This document shows positions 1 through 8,806 of a stretch of 64,000 bases of DNA, piece by piece. The position numbers and the translations under genes were made by a program. The notes beneath the pieces were generated by a model that saw nothing but the letters and a program-made list of their open reading frames with translations, did not search any database and was not told the origin of the DNA. The first letter of the stretch is position 1. Each line of letters opens with the position of its first letter. Origin of the DNA: Candidatus Amarolinea dominans (lineage in GTDB: Bacteria > Chloroflexota > Anaerolineae > SSC4 > Amarolineaceae); assembly GCA_016719785.1 (NCBI GenBank), contig JADJYJ010000030.1:279091-343090 (forward strand). The letters are read 5' to 3'.

Positions 1-1093
1 CCCCAACATTGAATTCTACCGTCAGCGGTCAATGCACAGGTATGAACCGAACCCGCCTCCACGCTCGCGACGCCGGCAGCCAGTCCAATCACATCCAGCG
101 GTGTCGTACTGAATTGCTGCAAGCCGCTCGTGTCGTTGCCCAACTGGCCCGAGATGTTGTCACCCCAACATTTGACCCCACCAGTCGTAGTTTGGGCGCA
201 AGTGTGCTGATAACCCGTTGTGACAACCGCTGCGCCGCTGGTCAGCCCGATCACGCTGACCGGTGTGAGGCGATTGATCGTTGTCCCGTCGCCCAATTGG
301 CCGCTCCAATTCGCGCCCCAACATTGAATTCCGCCGGCTGTGTTCAGCGCACAGGTGTGTAAAACGCCGCCTTCGACGGCTTCGACGCCGCTGACCAGCC
401 CGACCACATCCACCGGCAAGAGCCGCTGCACGGTCGTGCCGTCGCCCAACTGGCCGAGCGCGTTGTATCCCCAGCACTTCGCGCCGCCGGCCGTCGTCAA
501 GGCACAGGTGTGCGCTCCACCCGCGCTCACGGCCGTCACATCACTCGCCAGCCCAGTCACGTCCACCGGGGTGAGCCGTTCCTCTGTCGTACCATCGCCC
601 AACTGCCCGTGGATGTTATTTCCCCAACACTTCATGCCGCCGGCTGTCGTCAGCGCGCAGGTGTGCTCCCCGCCCGCGCTGATGGCCGTCACGCCGACCG
701 TCAATCCCACCACATCCACCGGCGTGAGCTGCGCCGCGCCCGTGCCGTCGCCCAACTGGCCGAACTCGTTGGATCCCCAACACTTCACACCGCCGGCCGT
801 TGTCAGCGCGCAGGTGTGGCCCCCGCCCGCACTCACGGCCACAGCACCGCTCATCAGCCCGCTCACGTCGACCGGGGCGCTGCGTTTTCTGTCGTACCGT
901 CGCCCAACTGCCCGCGGTCGTTGACCCCCCAACATTTCAGCCCGCCGTCAGCGGTGACAGCACAGGTGTGGTCTGCCCCTGCGTTCACAGCCGCGCCAAT
1001 GGCCGCTGTCGTCGCGTCTGCGCCCACAGCGGCCGGCATCATCATGAACGGCAACAACAAGACAACCAGACAACGTACAGCGTGCGCGAACAT
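1..1093 (-). CDS. Secreted RCC1-repeat (COG5184-like) protein, frameshifted, 3' end beyond window
   Basis: The reading frame starts at ATG 1093 behind a strong GAGGAGGT site and begins with a signal peptide (MFAHAVRCLVVLLLPFMMMP). It then carries at least six RCC1-type repeats with the core HTCA-(10)-CWG-(5)-GQLGDGT. RCC1 repeats fold into seven-bladed propellers; bacterial secreted versions usually serve in protein binding at the surface, and their partners are unknown. The frame breaks once at a run of four C (plus-strand G at 874-877). Removing one base restores an uninterrupted repeat frame to the window edge, so this is a sequencing error or a recent frameshift. The C-terminus lies outside the window. 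The family call is solid; the role is not. Confidence 0.8.
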
Positions 1094-1146
1094 GATTTAC
1101 CTCCTCGATCACTCAACCCCGCGAACCGGCACAGATCGTCAAAGTC

Positions 1147-1176
1147 AGTATAACACTCAGGCGGGGCAAACCCCAA
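1147..1176 (-). promoter_or_regulatory. Possible promoter of the RCC1-repeat gene
   Basis: On the minus strand a TATACT -10 box lies 18 bp downstream of a weak TTGGGG -35 box, about 50 nt before the RCC1 start codon. The -10 is good and the -35 poor, so this is tentative. The remaining bases between 1094 and the element end at 1212 hold nothing else I recognise. Confidence 0.35.
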
Positions 1177-1245
1177 ACCTGCAGCGAAAAGCGTCACGGA
1201 TTGGGAGCAGGAATTCCAAATAAGGTCAAATGAGCCTCGGGGCGC

Positions 1246-2045
1246 TCAGGCGGCCGCTTGTGCGGCCACCGCCGGTTCAGGCGAGTAGAAGACCAGGTTG
1301 GGTTCATACTCGCGGATCAACTGAACGTGTTCCCGCACGAGTGACGGCGTGCTTCGCGAGCGCCGGAATCTCGTGCAGCGGGAACTCTGTGCGAGGGTGC
1401 GGGTGACTTCGTAGTCCTTGATGTAGCGATCCACGGCGTGCTGCGAGTGGTTGAGTTCGCGAGCAATGTCGGCTGGCGATTGCCCACGCAGATAACGGCG
1501 GATCACCTCGGCCTTGTGCGACACCGAGGGGCCGATATCATGCACTGTACCACGGATCGGCACGGTCATGGCATGTTCCTGCTCATATTGGCGCAACAAT
1601 TGCCGCGTAGGACTCGGCCAGGCCGCTGAGCAACGACAAATCCAAGAGGGTCAGGACACGCCCTGGTCATACGCCTCCTGACACCAGCGGACGAAACGCT
1701 GTTGATTGAAGGTGCGCGCGCCGGCGGCTGATCGACGCCCTGATCCGCACTGAGCAGCGCCACCTCCGCGTCGGTGACCAGGTGCAGGCGGACATGCACC
1801 AAGTCGCGAATCTCGGGCGTTTTGCCCGTGGCCCCGTTGTACCGCCACCGCGGGCCAGTGACATGCCGGGGCGGCAGGTCGGTGGCGTAGGCTTGCTCCA
1901 CCAGCGTCAGAATATCGGCGATGATGGCGTGCGCCACGACGGGGCCGCGCTCGTAACCGTACTCGTTAAGAAACTTGTGGAGCAACTGCTGGTGCAAGGA
2001 GCGTTTGGCCCAGCGCGTTTCAGGCGTACTAGTCTGGGTTTTCAT
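1246..2045 (-). pseudogene. DUF1670-family protein, second gene of element (copy A), frameshifted
   Basis: The start ATG (2045) overlaps the stop of the upstream DUF1670 gene as ATGA, so translation is probably coupled. The N-terminus reads LHQQLLHKFLNEYGYERGP and the C-terminal half holds a clear helix-turn-helix, SPADIARELNHSQHAVDRYI. The middle is broken by about three indels (around 1610, 1660 and 1720). Reading across them gives one protein of about 265 residues that matches copy B. From memory this resembles proteins annotated DUF1670 in Chloroflexota and Methanosarcina. Function is unknown; the HTH suggests DNA binding. Confidence 0.65.
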
Positions 2046-2836
2046 CGGATCAAACGCCCCCTTTTAATCTCGGCCGGCGTGGCTGTGGCCGCGTCGGGCG
2101 TGCCGAGCAGAATCTGCAAGCGGTCGTTGGCCGCCGGGCATTCTTGATACAGCGTCAGGTACTCCTGAATGGGGCGTTCAGACAGCCCGGTGGCGCTGCG
2201 GATGGCGGCGCGGTCCAAGTGCTGCGCCTGCAAGCGAATGATGCGCACGAAGTCGTCGCAATAACGTCGAATGGCGCCGATACTGTGATGCCGCCGGCGC
2301 TCGATCTCGCTGGAAGGTGTAACCGGCGAGATAATCACCGACGATCTGCACCTTGTGACTGACGCCCGCCGATGTCTTTGACTTGGCCGCGTGTCGGCAC
2401 GCGCAAGTCCTGTTTGCGCAACTCATGCACGTCGCGTTTGATCGTCGCCAGACTGCTGCACAGCAAACAGGCCAGGTCTTCGTGGCTGAGCAGCCCGCCT
2501 TGCGCCTCAGCCTCTTCGGTGAGCCGTAAGAGCCGCTGCTGCCGCAGCGCCGCGACGCCAGTGCCCAGGCGATCAAATCATCCGGGCTGTGCAACGTCAA
2601 CTTCACGGCACCCGCTGGCATGCGGTCAGCTTCTGGCCCGCCGGACTGGCTTACCACGGCCAGGTAGGTCAACTGGCCGTTCTCACGCCGTTGGGGATAG
2701 TAGTCCTCGTCATAACGGCGCAACTGTCGAGCAAGGTGCGCCACCAGCGGCGCCAACTGAAAATCGCGCTGGATACGTTCGATGATGGCTCCCCGCTTCT
2801 TTGGTCTGTAAGCGGGCAATGGCTTCCAGATTCCAT
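2042..2836 (-). pseudogene. DUF1670-family protein, first gene of element (copy A), frameshifted
   Basis: The likely start is ATG 2836 (MESGSHCPLTDQ) behind an AGGAGGAG site. Comparison with copy B shows one base missing shortly after the start and more indels near 2570 and 2380-2300. The restored product is about 265 residues. Its C-terminal half mirrors the second gene: an HTH-like stretch with the block HHSIGAIRRYCDDFVR, then a second helical block (SATGLSERLIQEY in copy B). The two genes are therefore paralogues within one element. The gene ends in the ATGA overlap with its partner. Confidence 0.62.
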
Positions 2837-2876
2837 GTGCTCCTCCTGGGATGCTGCGTCATACGCTATTCTAGGT

Positions 2877-2978
2877 GATGATCTTCGTTTGGACCATTGC
2901 TCGGCTGGGATTGCCAAATCCTCGTGGCCGCCGGATTGCCAAATCCGGCGGGAGCTGCTGGCCGAAACGAAGATCGTC
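2877..2978. repeat. Nested hairpin upstream of the DUF1670 genes (copy A)
   Basis: An outer 14-bp stem (2877-2890 with 2965-2978, one G/T pair) encloses two small hairpins. Both contain the same 14-mer GGATTGCCAAATCC (2908-2921 and 2933-2946), the second extended to a 9-bp stem with loop GCCA. The outer stem is also kept in copy B. It lies just upstream of the first DUF1670 gene, so it could be a structured 5' leader, a terminal recognition structure of the element, or both. Confidence 0.7.
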
Positions 2979-3155
2979 GCCCTATTCTACATCCCGAGGG
3001 TCATTTGAGCCTAACGTAAATGTGGTCGCTGAAGACATCTGGAATGAAGGCTTTAGCCGGTTATTGGGCACTTGAGAACCCTGTGGCAGACCGGCTGAAG
3101 CCTCGATTCCGGGACCATTTGGATTTGCTGGATTGGGAGCACGGACGTCTGTTGT

Positions 3156-3184
3156 TTGACCTGTGGCCGCCGCAAGAGTACAAT
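3156..3184 (+). promoter_or_regulatory. Promoter of the YhhN-family gene
   Basis: TTGACC and TACAAT are separated by 17 bp, which is close to a sigma-70 consensus. The start codon follows 43 bp after the -10 box, with an AGGAGG ribosome site between. Confidence 0.6.
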
Positions 3185-3226
3185 CCTGACCCGGATCGTG
3201 ATCATCGTTTCAGGAGGACCCATCGT

Positions 3227-3949
3227 ATGACTTTTCCCGTTGCTGGCCCGATGCGCACCTGGCTGCTGGCTTTGCTGGCGCTGTGGGCGCTGTTGCTCTT
3301 TGGCGGTTTCATTTTTGGCGCGTCCGGCGCGGACCAATCGCAGCGCATCCCCACCTGGATGCGCATGACTTCCTCGGCCGTTCTGGTGGTGGCCGGCTGG
3401 AGTTGGTGGCTGGCGGCCGGCCAGGATAAGGACGTGGCGCTGCTGATTGCCGTGGGCATGACGCTCGGTTTCCTGGGCGACCTGTTCATGGCGAAGCTGC
3501 TGCCGGCGTCGCCGCACGTGTTGTGGGGCATGGGCGCGTTCGGTCTGGGGCATGTGGCCTACATCGCGGCCTTCATGCGGCTCGCCACCGTCCTCGGCTT
3601 GACGGCCAGCGGGCCGCGCTGGGGCGCCTTGCTCGTGTGGCTGCTGATCGGCCTGGCCGGTTGGTATTTCGTGGTCTTCCGCGGACAGCAGGCCACCGCG
3701 CTGCACTGGGCCGCGCTGCCCTACGCCCTGCTGCTGGCGAGCACGGCCGGCCTGGCCAGCGGATTGGCACTGCAGGCGCGTTCCTTCATCCCGCTGGCGC
3801 TGGGCGGCGCGCTCTTTCTCACCAGTGACCTCATCCTGGCCGCGCAATTGTTCAACGGCCTGTCATTTTTCCTGGTGGGCAGCGTCGTCTGGCTGACCTA
3901 CGGCCCGGCGCAGGCGTTGATCGTCTACACCGCCCAGAATCGCCCTTGA
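3227..3949 (+). CDS. YhhN-family membrane protein (lysoplasmalogenase-like)
   Basis: I place the start at ATG 3227 (MTFPVAGPMRTW) because AGGAGG at 3212-3217 sits in front of it; the open frame extends upstream to 3020, but that part looks non-coding. The 240-residue protein is almost wholly hydrophobic, with about eight membrane helices and the family-typical stretch MTLGFLGDLFMA. Members of this family (TMEM86/YhhN) include enzymes that hydrolyse the vinyl-ether bond of lysoplasmalogens; bacterial substrates are mostly untested. It has its own promoter and stands alone between the DUF1670 element and uvrC. Confidence 0.75.
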   Translation: MTFPVAGPMRTWLLALLALWALLLFGGFIFGASGADQSQRIPTWMRMTSSAVLVVAGWSWWLAAGQDKDVALLIAVGMTLGFLGDLFMAKLLPASPHVLWGMGAFGLGHVAYIAAFMRLATVLGLTASGPRWGALLVWLLIGLAGWYFVVFRGQQATALHWAALPYALLLASTAGLASGLALQARSFIPLALGGALFLTSDLILAAQLFNGLSFFLVGSVVWLTYGPAQALIVYTAQNRP

Positions 3950-3997
3950 GCAGGCCGGTCAGATAGGGGTCGCGTTGCTGAAGGCTTGCTAATCGCT

Positions 3998-4026
3998 TTG
4001 TCAGTCAGCCATGCGCGTGCTACAAT
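3998..4026 (+). promoter_or_regulatory. Promoter of uvrC, apparently leaderless
   Basis: TTGTCA and TACAAT are 17 bp apart. The uvrC ATG begins 8 bases after the -10 box, where transcription should start, and no Shine-Dalgarno sequence lies between. The mRNA is therefore probably leaderless. Confidence 0.65.
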
Positions 4027-4033
4027 CTGCCCC

Positions 4034-5923
4034 ATGTCCATTTCCGACACATTGCAGGCCAAGCTCGACAATCTCCCCACGCGCCCAGGCTGTTATCTGA
4101 TGAAGACCGCCGAGGGCGCGATCATTTACGTGGGCAAGGCCATCAACCTGCGCGCCCGCGTCCGTTCCTACTTTCAGCAGCAGGCCCTCCACACCACCAA
4201 GACCCGGCGTCTGGTGAGCAACATCGCCGATCTGGACTGGATCATCGTTGAAACCGAGCTGGAAGCCCTGGTGCTGGAGAATGAGCTGATCAAGCGCCAC
4301 CAACCGCGCTACAACATCCGCCTCAAAGATGACAAGACCTATCCATACATCAAGATTCACTGGGCCGAAGATTACCCCAAAGTGACCATCGTGCGGCGCA
4401 TGGCGCGTGACGGCGGCCGCTACTTCGGGCCGTACACCTCCGCTTACAATGTCCGCCTCACCCTGGAAGCCCTGCGTCACATCTTCCCCTATCTGACCTG
4501 TAACCGCGACATTACCGGCAAGGACGAACGCGCCTGCCTCTACTTTCACATCGGGCGCTGCAACGGTCCGTGCATCGGCGCGGTCAACCGTGACGAATAC
4601 CGCGCCATGGTGCAGGGCCTGGCCGATTTTCTCAGCGGTAACACCGAGCCGGCCCTGACCACCCTGCGCGGTCAGATGACAGACGCGGCCGAAAACTGGT
4701 ACTTCGAACGCGCCGCACGCCTGCGCGACCAGATCAAGGCTGCCGAGCAGTTGGTGGAGCGTCAGAAGGTCGTCAGCGGTCAGCAGCAGGATGAAGACCT
4801 GATCGCCTTTGCCCAGACCAACGGCGACACCTGCGTACAGGTTTTCTTCGTTCGTCATGGCAAACTGATCGGGCGTGAGTCGTTCGTGTTGGAGGGCGCG
4901 GAAGGCGACGAAACCGATGCAGTTCTCAGCGCGTTCCTGACCCAGTTCTACAGCGAGGCCGCCTACGTCCCGCCGGAGATCGTGCTGCCCAAGGACCTGG
5001 ACGAGCGCCTCATCATCGAGCAGTGGCTGCGTTCGCGCCGCGGCGGCGAGAAGGTGGTGCTCACCGTGCCGCAGGAAGGTCAGCAGCGCGACCTGCTGGA
5101 GATGGCGGCCCAGAACGCAGCCGAAACCCTGCACGCCCTGCGCGCCCAGTGGCAGGCCGACAAGAACAAGCAGGTCATTGCCCTGGCCGAATTGGGGCAC
5201 GCCCTGGGGCTGGCCGACGCGCCCGGCCGCATCGAGTGTTACGACATTTCCACCTTGCAGGGCACCAGCACCGTCGGCGCGATGGTGGTCTTTGCGCAGG
5301 GCACCCCCATGAAGAGCGATTACCGCAAATTCAAGATTCGCGGCAAAGGCAGCCTGGGCGCCGGTGAACCTGACGATTTCGCCTCGATGCGCGAGATGCT
5401 GCGCCGCCGCTTCCGCCGCGCCGTCGAACCGCCGGCTAATGAGGGCGCGCCCGGCCAGGCGCCTCGTAAGGGCGACCAGATGTGGCAGCGCCTGCCCGAC
5501 CTGGTGGTCATTGACGGCGGCAAGGGTCAGCTCGGCGTGGCCGTGGAAGTGCTGCGCGAGTTCGACCTCTTCGACCAGGTGCCGGTCATTGGCCTGGCCA
5601 AGAGATTCGAGGATGTCTATTTCCCTGAGCAACGTGATCCCCTGGTGCTGCCTCGCGACTCTCAGGCGCTGTTCCTCTTACAGCGCATTCGCGACGAGGC
5701 GCACCGTTTTGGCATCACCTTCAATCGTGAGCTGCGCAGCAAGGCAGGCGTGATGTCCGAACTGGACAAGGTGCCTGGCATCGGCCCGCGGCGGCGCAAA
5801 GAATTACTCAAGCGTTTCGGCGATCTGGAGACGATCAAGCAGGCGAGCATCGAGGAGTTGGCGGCCGCGCCCGGCATGAACGTGGCCGCGGCCGAGGCAA
5901 TCAAGGATCATTTTGGGGACTAA
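4034..5923 (+). CDS. uvrC: Excinuclease ABC subunit C
   Basis: UvrC makes the two incisions around DNA lesions in UvrABC nucleotide excision repair. The 629-residue product has the family layout. An N-terminal GIY-YIG nuclease (GCYLM at 19-23, IYVGK at 31-35) is followed by four cysteines around residues 155-181 fitting the UvrC iron-sulfur site. Next come a UVR region, the RNase H-like second nuclease (IECYDIST) and C-terminal helix-hairpin-helix motifs (VPGIGPRRRKELL). The start is set at ATG 4034 because it lies right after the -10 box; the frame is open upstream but carries the promoter. The 543-residue minus-strand frame across it is a shadow. Confidence 0.97.
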   Translation: MSISDTLQAKLDNLPTRPGCYLMKTAEGAIIYVGKAINLRARVRSYFQQQALHTTKTRRLVSNIADLDWIIVETELEALVLENELIKRHQPRYNIRLKDDKTYPYIKIHWAEDYPKVTIVRRMARDGGRYFGPYTSAYNVRLTLEALRHIFPYLTCNRDITGKDERACLYFHIGRCNGPCIGAVNRDEYRAMVQGLADFLSGNTEPALTTLRGQMTDAAENWYFERAARLRDQIKAAEQLVERQKVVSGQQQDEDLIAFAQTNGDTCVQVFFVRHGKLIGRESFVLEGAEGDETDAVLSAFLTQFYSEAAYVPPEIVLPKDLDERLIIEQWLRSRRGGEKVVLTVPQEGQQRDLLEMAAQNAAETLHALRAQWQADKNKQVIALAELGHALGLADAPGRIECYDISTLQGTSTVGAMVVFAQGTPMKSDYRKFKIRGKGSLGAGEPDDFASMREMLRRRFRRAVEPPANEGAPGQAPRKGDQMWQRLPDLVVIDGGKGQLGVAVEVLREFDLFDQVPVIGLAKRFEDVYFPEQRDPLVLPRDSQALFLLQRIRDEAHRFGITFNRELRSKAGVMSELDKVPGIGPRRRKELLKRFGDLETIKQASIEELAAAPGMNVAAAEAIKDHFGD

Positions 5924-5927
5924 CGCC

Positions 5928-7169
5928 GTGCAAAACACTCTGTCACCGTCGTTCGATTTCAGCCGCGTGGGCCGGCGCATCACCGTGACGCTGCTGGCTG
6001 CGCAGAGCTTCGGCTCGGCCGGCTTCATCGCGGCTAACACGGTCAACACCCTGGCCGGCGCGCAGTTGAGCGGTTCCCCGGCCCTGGCCGGCGTCCCGCC
6101 CGCCATCTACCAGCTCGGCGCGGCGCTGGCCGCGTTCGGCTGGGGCTACGGCATGGAGCGGCTGGGACGACGCGGCGCGCTGGCGCTCGGCCTGATGCTG
6201 GGCACGGTCGGCGCCGGTCTGGCCGCGGCTGCGCTCCTGGTTCGCTCATTTCTGCTCTTTTGCCTCGGGCTGGCCCTGCTCGGCGCGGCCAATTCTGCCA
6301 TGCAGTTGGCGCGCTTTGCCGCGGCCGAGGTCTACCCGCCGCAGGCGCGCGGCCGCGCCATCTCCAACGTGGTGCTTGGCGGCACGGTCGGCGCGGTGGT
6401 CGGCCCGCTGCTCGTGGGGCCAACCGGCCGCTGGGCCGCGGCCAACGGCTTGGACGAGCTGGGCGGGCCGTACCTGGCGGCCCTGGTGCTCCTGTTCCTG
6501 GCTGGCCTGGTCATCTTCGTCTGGCTGCGGCCCGATCCGCGCGACGTGGGCCGCGCCCTGGCTCAGCTCTACCCTGACACGCATGGCGAGTCAGGCAGCC
6601 GCCGGCCGCTCTCGCAGCTTCTGCGCCAACGGCCGGTGATCGTGGCCATGGGCGCCATGGTGATCGGGCAGGCGGTCATGGTGATGCTGATGATCATCAC
6701 CTCGCTGCACATGAAGGGGCATCACCACGAGCTGACCGACATCTCGCTCGTCATCTCATCGCACACCTTCGGCATGTTCGCCTTTTCGGTGCTGTCCGGT
6801 CGCCTGGCGGACCGTTGGGGGCGCCGGCCTGTGATTCTGATTGGCGCGACCACGCTGGTGCTGGCCTGTTTGACCGCGCCGCTTTCGCCAGAGGTGCTGC
6901 CGCTGGCGGTGTCGCTCTTCTTTCTTGGCTTGGGCTGGAATTTCTGCTACGTAGGCGGTTCATCGCTGCTGGCGGATCAGCTTTCACCGGCGGAGCGGGC
7001 GCAGACGCAGGGTTTCAACGATCTGCTCATCGGCCTCTCTGCGGCCGTGGGCAGCCTGGGCAGCGGCGTCGTCTTCGCCGCGCTGGGCTACGGCGCCATG
7101 GGGATCGTCGGCGCCGCGCTGGCCGTCATCCCGATTATTCTGGCGCTTTCTCTACGCCAGAAGACATGA
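5928..7169 (+). CDS. MFS transporter
   Basis: This is a 12-helix major facilitator with the loop 2-3 signature region (GWGYGMERLGRRGAL) and its second-half counterpart (SGRLADRWGRRPVIL). The substrate cannot be read from sequence. GTG 5928 follows the uvrC stop by four bases and is preceded by GGGGA, so it is probably read from the uvrC transcript; TTG 5913, overlapping uvrC, is the alternative start. Length (414 residues) is normal for the family. No dedicated promoter is visible. Confidence 0.85.
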   Translation: MQNTLSPSFDFSRVGRRITVTLLAAQSFGSAGFIAANTVNTLAGAQLSGSPALAGVPPAIYQLGAALAAFGWGYGMERLGRRGALALGLMLGTVGAGLAAAALLVRSFLLFCLGLALLGAANSAMQLARFAAAEVYPPQARGRAISNVVLGGTVGAVVGPLLVGPTGRWAAANGLDELGGPYLAALVLLFLAGLVIFVWLRPDPRDVGRALAQLYPDTHGESGSRRPLSQLLRQRPVIVAMGAMVIGQAVMVMLMIITSLHMKGHHHELTDISLVISSHTFGMFAFSVLSGRLADRWGRRPVILIGATTLVLACLTAPLSPEVLPLAVSLFFLGLGWNFCYVGGSSLLADQLSPAERAQTQGFNDLLIGLSAAVGSLGSGVVFAALGYGAMGIVGAALAVIPIILALSLRQKT

Positions 7170-7235
7170 ACAGGTCATCGAGATCACTCCACTTGCGATG
7201 ACGAACGGCTTCCAATTCATCGCCCGTCCATCCCA

Positions 7236-7310
7236 TTACTTCGCGGAGAAACGCAACAGCAGTATGTTGGCATCAACAAGCACACGAGGCTTCTTACGCG
7301 GGGTGACCAT
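7236..7310 (-). pseudogene. Truncated PIN-domain toxin fragment
   Basis: ATG 7310 overlaps the end of the antitoxin gene by 17 bases, the usual arrangement of a toxin-antitoxin pair. Only 24 codons follow. They include RVLVDANILL, the first beta-strand and first acidic residue of a PIN ribonuclease domain, before TAA at 7236-7238. The rest of the toxin is missing. In another frame the next bases read REVMGWTGDELEAVRH, perhaps a relic of a different gene. Confidence 0.5.
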
Positions 7311-7617
7311 ATTGTTCTTCGAAGACTTCGTGTTTCGTAGATTCCAGTTCCGCCGCGAATTCCTCTTCACTGATATGACGCTGTTCTACCTCGCGACCAA
7401 GATAGCGCGCAAAACTGTGAAAGGCGGCTTTGCGCCTGACGTATGCCATCAATTGCTCGTACTCTGCAATCGGGAGAATAACCGCAACGGGTACGCCGCC
7501 GCTTTGAACAACTGTATGTTCCTGGACCGTGCGCAAACGGCGAACCAGGCCGCCAAAATTACGCTGCATCTCCGCAACGGTTATCGTTCTCTGTACCCTA
7601 CCTGACAGCTGTATCAT
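7294..7617 (-). CDS. Phd/YefM-family antitoxin
   Basis: This 107-residue protein starts at ATG 7617 behind AGGAG. Its N-terminus (RTITVAEMQRNFGGLVRRL) and the segment GGVPVAVILPIAEYEQL match the Phd/YefM DNA-binding fold. Such proteins neutralise a co-encoded toxin and repress their own operon. The residues after about position 65 (YVRRKAAFHSF onward) form the usual toxin-binding tail. Its toxin gene is truncated, so this antitoxin is probably an orphan or acts in trans. Confidence 0.75.
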   Translation of the reverse strand: MIQLSGRVQRTITVAEMQRNFGGLVRRLRTVQEHTVVQSGGVPVAVILPIAEYEQLMAYVRRKAAFHSFARYLGREVEQRHISEEEFAAELESTKHEVFEEQYGHPA

Positions 7618-7802
7618 TGCAGTCTCCTTGCCCGCACTGGCTCAAGAGTCGTGCTGAATCCTATTCGATCTTTGGCCATGGCGCGCTGACCTCCCTGATC
7701 GCCCATTTCTCCTGGGAACATTCGACAAGATCGGAATTCATGCTAAAATCACTCCGATTCGATCACACCGTTGAGTGTAACCCATTACGGAGTAGCCGTC
7801 AA

Positions 7803-8705
7803 ATGAGCCTGCTTTCTCCCTCTATCGCCCCCGCTTCCGAACATGTCGCCCGGCCGCCCTGGCAGGCCTACGCCGCGATGATCTTTGGTCTGATCTGCAT
7901 TGCCACCTCCGGCATTTTCGTGCGCTGGGCCGGGCTGCCGGGGCCGGTGGCCGCCTTCTATCGCACCTTGATTGCCGCCAGCGCCCTGGCAATTCCGTTT
8001 GGCCTGCGCGCCCGCCAGATCCAGTGGTCGCGACGCTCGCTGGCGATCGTGGCGGCCGCCGGTGTCTTGTTCGCCTGTGACATGGGCCTGTGGAACACGG
8101 CCGTTCAGTACACCTCGGTCGCCAACGCGGTCCTGCTCGGCAACACCGCGCCCATCTGGGTGGGACTGGGCGCCATCCTGCTCTACCGCGAGCGTCTACG
8201 GCGCAATTTCTGGCTCGGACTGGCCCTGGCTTTGAGCGGCGCGGCCATCATCCTGGGCGCCGACGCCCTACGCTCGCCATCGCTCAACCTGGGCAACCTG
8301 CTGTCGCTGCTCGTCTCCCTCTTCTACGCCGCTTACATGCTGATCACCCAGCGCGGGCGGGCGCGCTTCGATGCCCTCTCCTATTTTTGGCTGACCACAG
8401 TGGTCAGCCTCATCACCCTCTTTTTCATGACTCGCCTGTTTCAGCAATCGCTCGTCGTGCCTGCTGCGACCTTTCCCTTCCTGCTAGGCATGGGGCTGGT
8501 GACGCATATCGGCGGTTGGCTGTCGGTCAACTATGCGCAGGGCCATCTTCCCGCCTCGTTGGTCTCGCCCACCATGCTCGGCCAGCCGGTGGTGGCTGCC
8601 CTGCTCGCCTTCGTGCTGCTGGGCGAGGCGCTGACGCCGCTGCAGGTCGCCGGCGGCATCATTGTTCTGCTCGGCATCTCCCTGGTGCATCGGGCGCGAG
8701 GGTGA
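7803..8705 (+). CDS. EamA/DMT-family transporter
   Basis: The protein has ten predicted membrane helices in two EamA repeats (first about residues 22-155, second 165-298), as in the drug/metabolite transporter superfamily. The repeat ends (PIWVGLGAILLYRERL and PVVAALLAFVLLGEAL) are typical. I use ATG 7803 (MSLLSPSIAPAS) with ACGGAG upstream, because the extra 62 codons of the longer open frame do not look like protein. Substrate unknown. It lies divergent from the antitoxin gene. Confidence 0.85.
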   Translation: MSLLSPSIAPASEHVARPPWQAYAAMIFGLICIATSGIFVRWAGLPGPVAAFYRTLIAASALAIPFGLRARQIQWSRRSLAIVAAAGVLFACDMGLWNTAVQYTSVANAVLLGNTAPIWVGLGAILLYRERLRRNFWLGLALALSGAAIILGADALRSPSLNLGNLLSLLVSLFYAAYMLITQRGRARFDALSYFWLTTVVSLITLFFMTRLFQQSLVVPAATFPFLLGMGLVTHIGGWLSVNYAQGHLPASLVSPTMLGQPVVAALLAFVLLGEALTPLQVAGGIIVLLGISLVHRARG

Positions 8706-8806
8706 CATGCAAACACACCTCTTTGTCATCGTCTGGCGTTTGCTGCTGGCCTGAAAGGCGTTTTAGTGGGACGATGTGGTAAAATGGGGACGGAGGAGGA
8801 TGACCC

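Larger units (their letters stand above)
1212..3023 (-). mobile_element. DUF1670 two-gene element, copy A
   Basis: This 1.8 kb block recurs almost base for base at 62183-64000 in the same orientation. The shared sequence begins at AATTCCAAATAAGGTCAAAT and ends near CCTAACGTAAATGT. The outer parts contain a short inverted pair, TCAAATGA at left and TCATTTGA at right. It carries two overlapping minus-strand genes of the DUF1670 type and a nested hairpin upstream of them. I see no DDE, serine or tyrosine recombinase and no HUH motif. Copy B lies inside a beta-helix reading frame, which supports mobility. Exact ends are uncertain because copy B reaches the window edge. Confidence 0.7.

Noticed and set aside
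3020..3226. Extended N-terminus of the YhhN-family protein from 3020
   Set aside because: It would cross the promoter and a perfect AGGAGG site; the 69 extra residues are not hydrophobic and do not fit the family.
4001..5632. 543-residue minus-strand open frame opposite uvrC
   Set aside because: uvrC on the plus strand has every family motif; the reverse frame is a GC-rich shadow with no domain or ribosome site.
7799..7811. GTCAAATGAGCCT, identical to the DUF1670 element end, just before the EamA start
   Set aside because: Only this 13-mer matches and no other element sequence follows; it is probably chance, though it could be an unoccupied target-like site.
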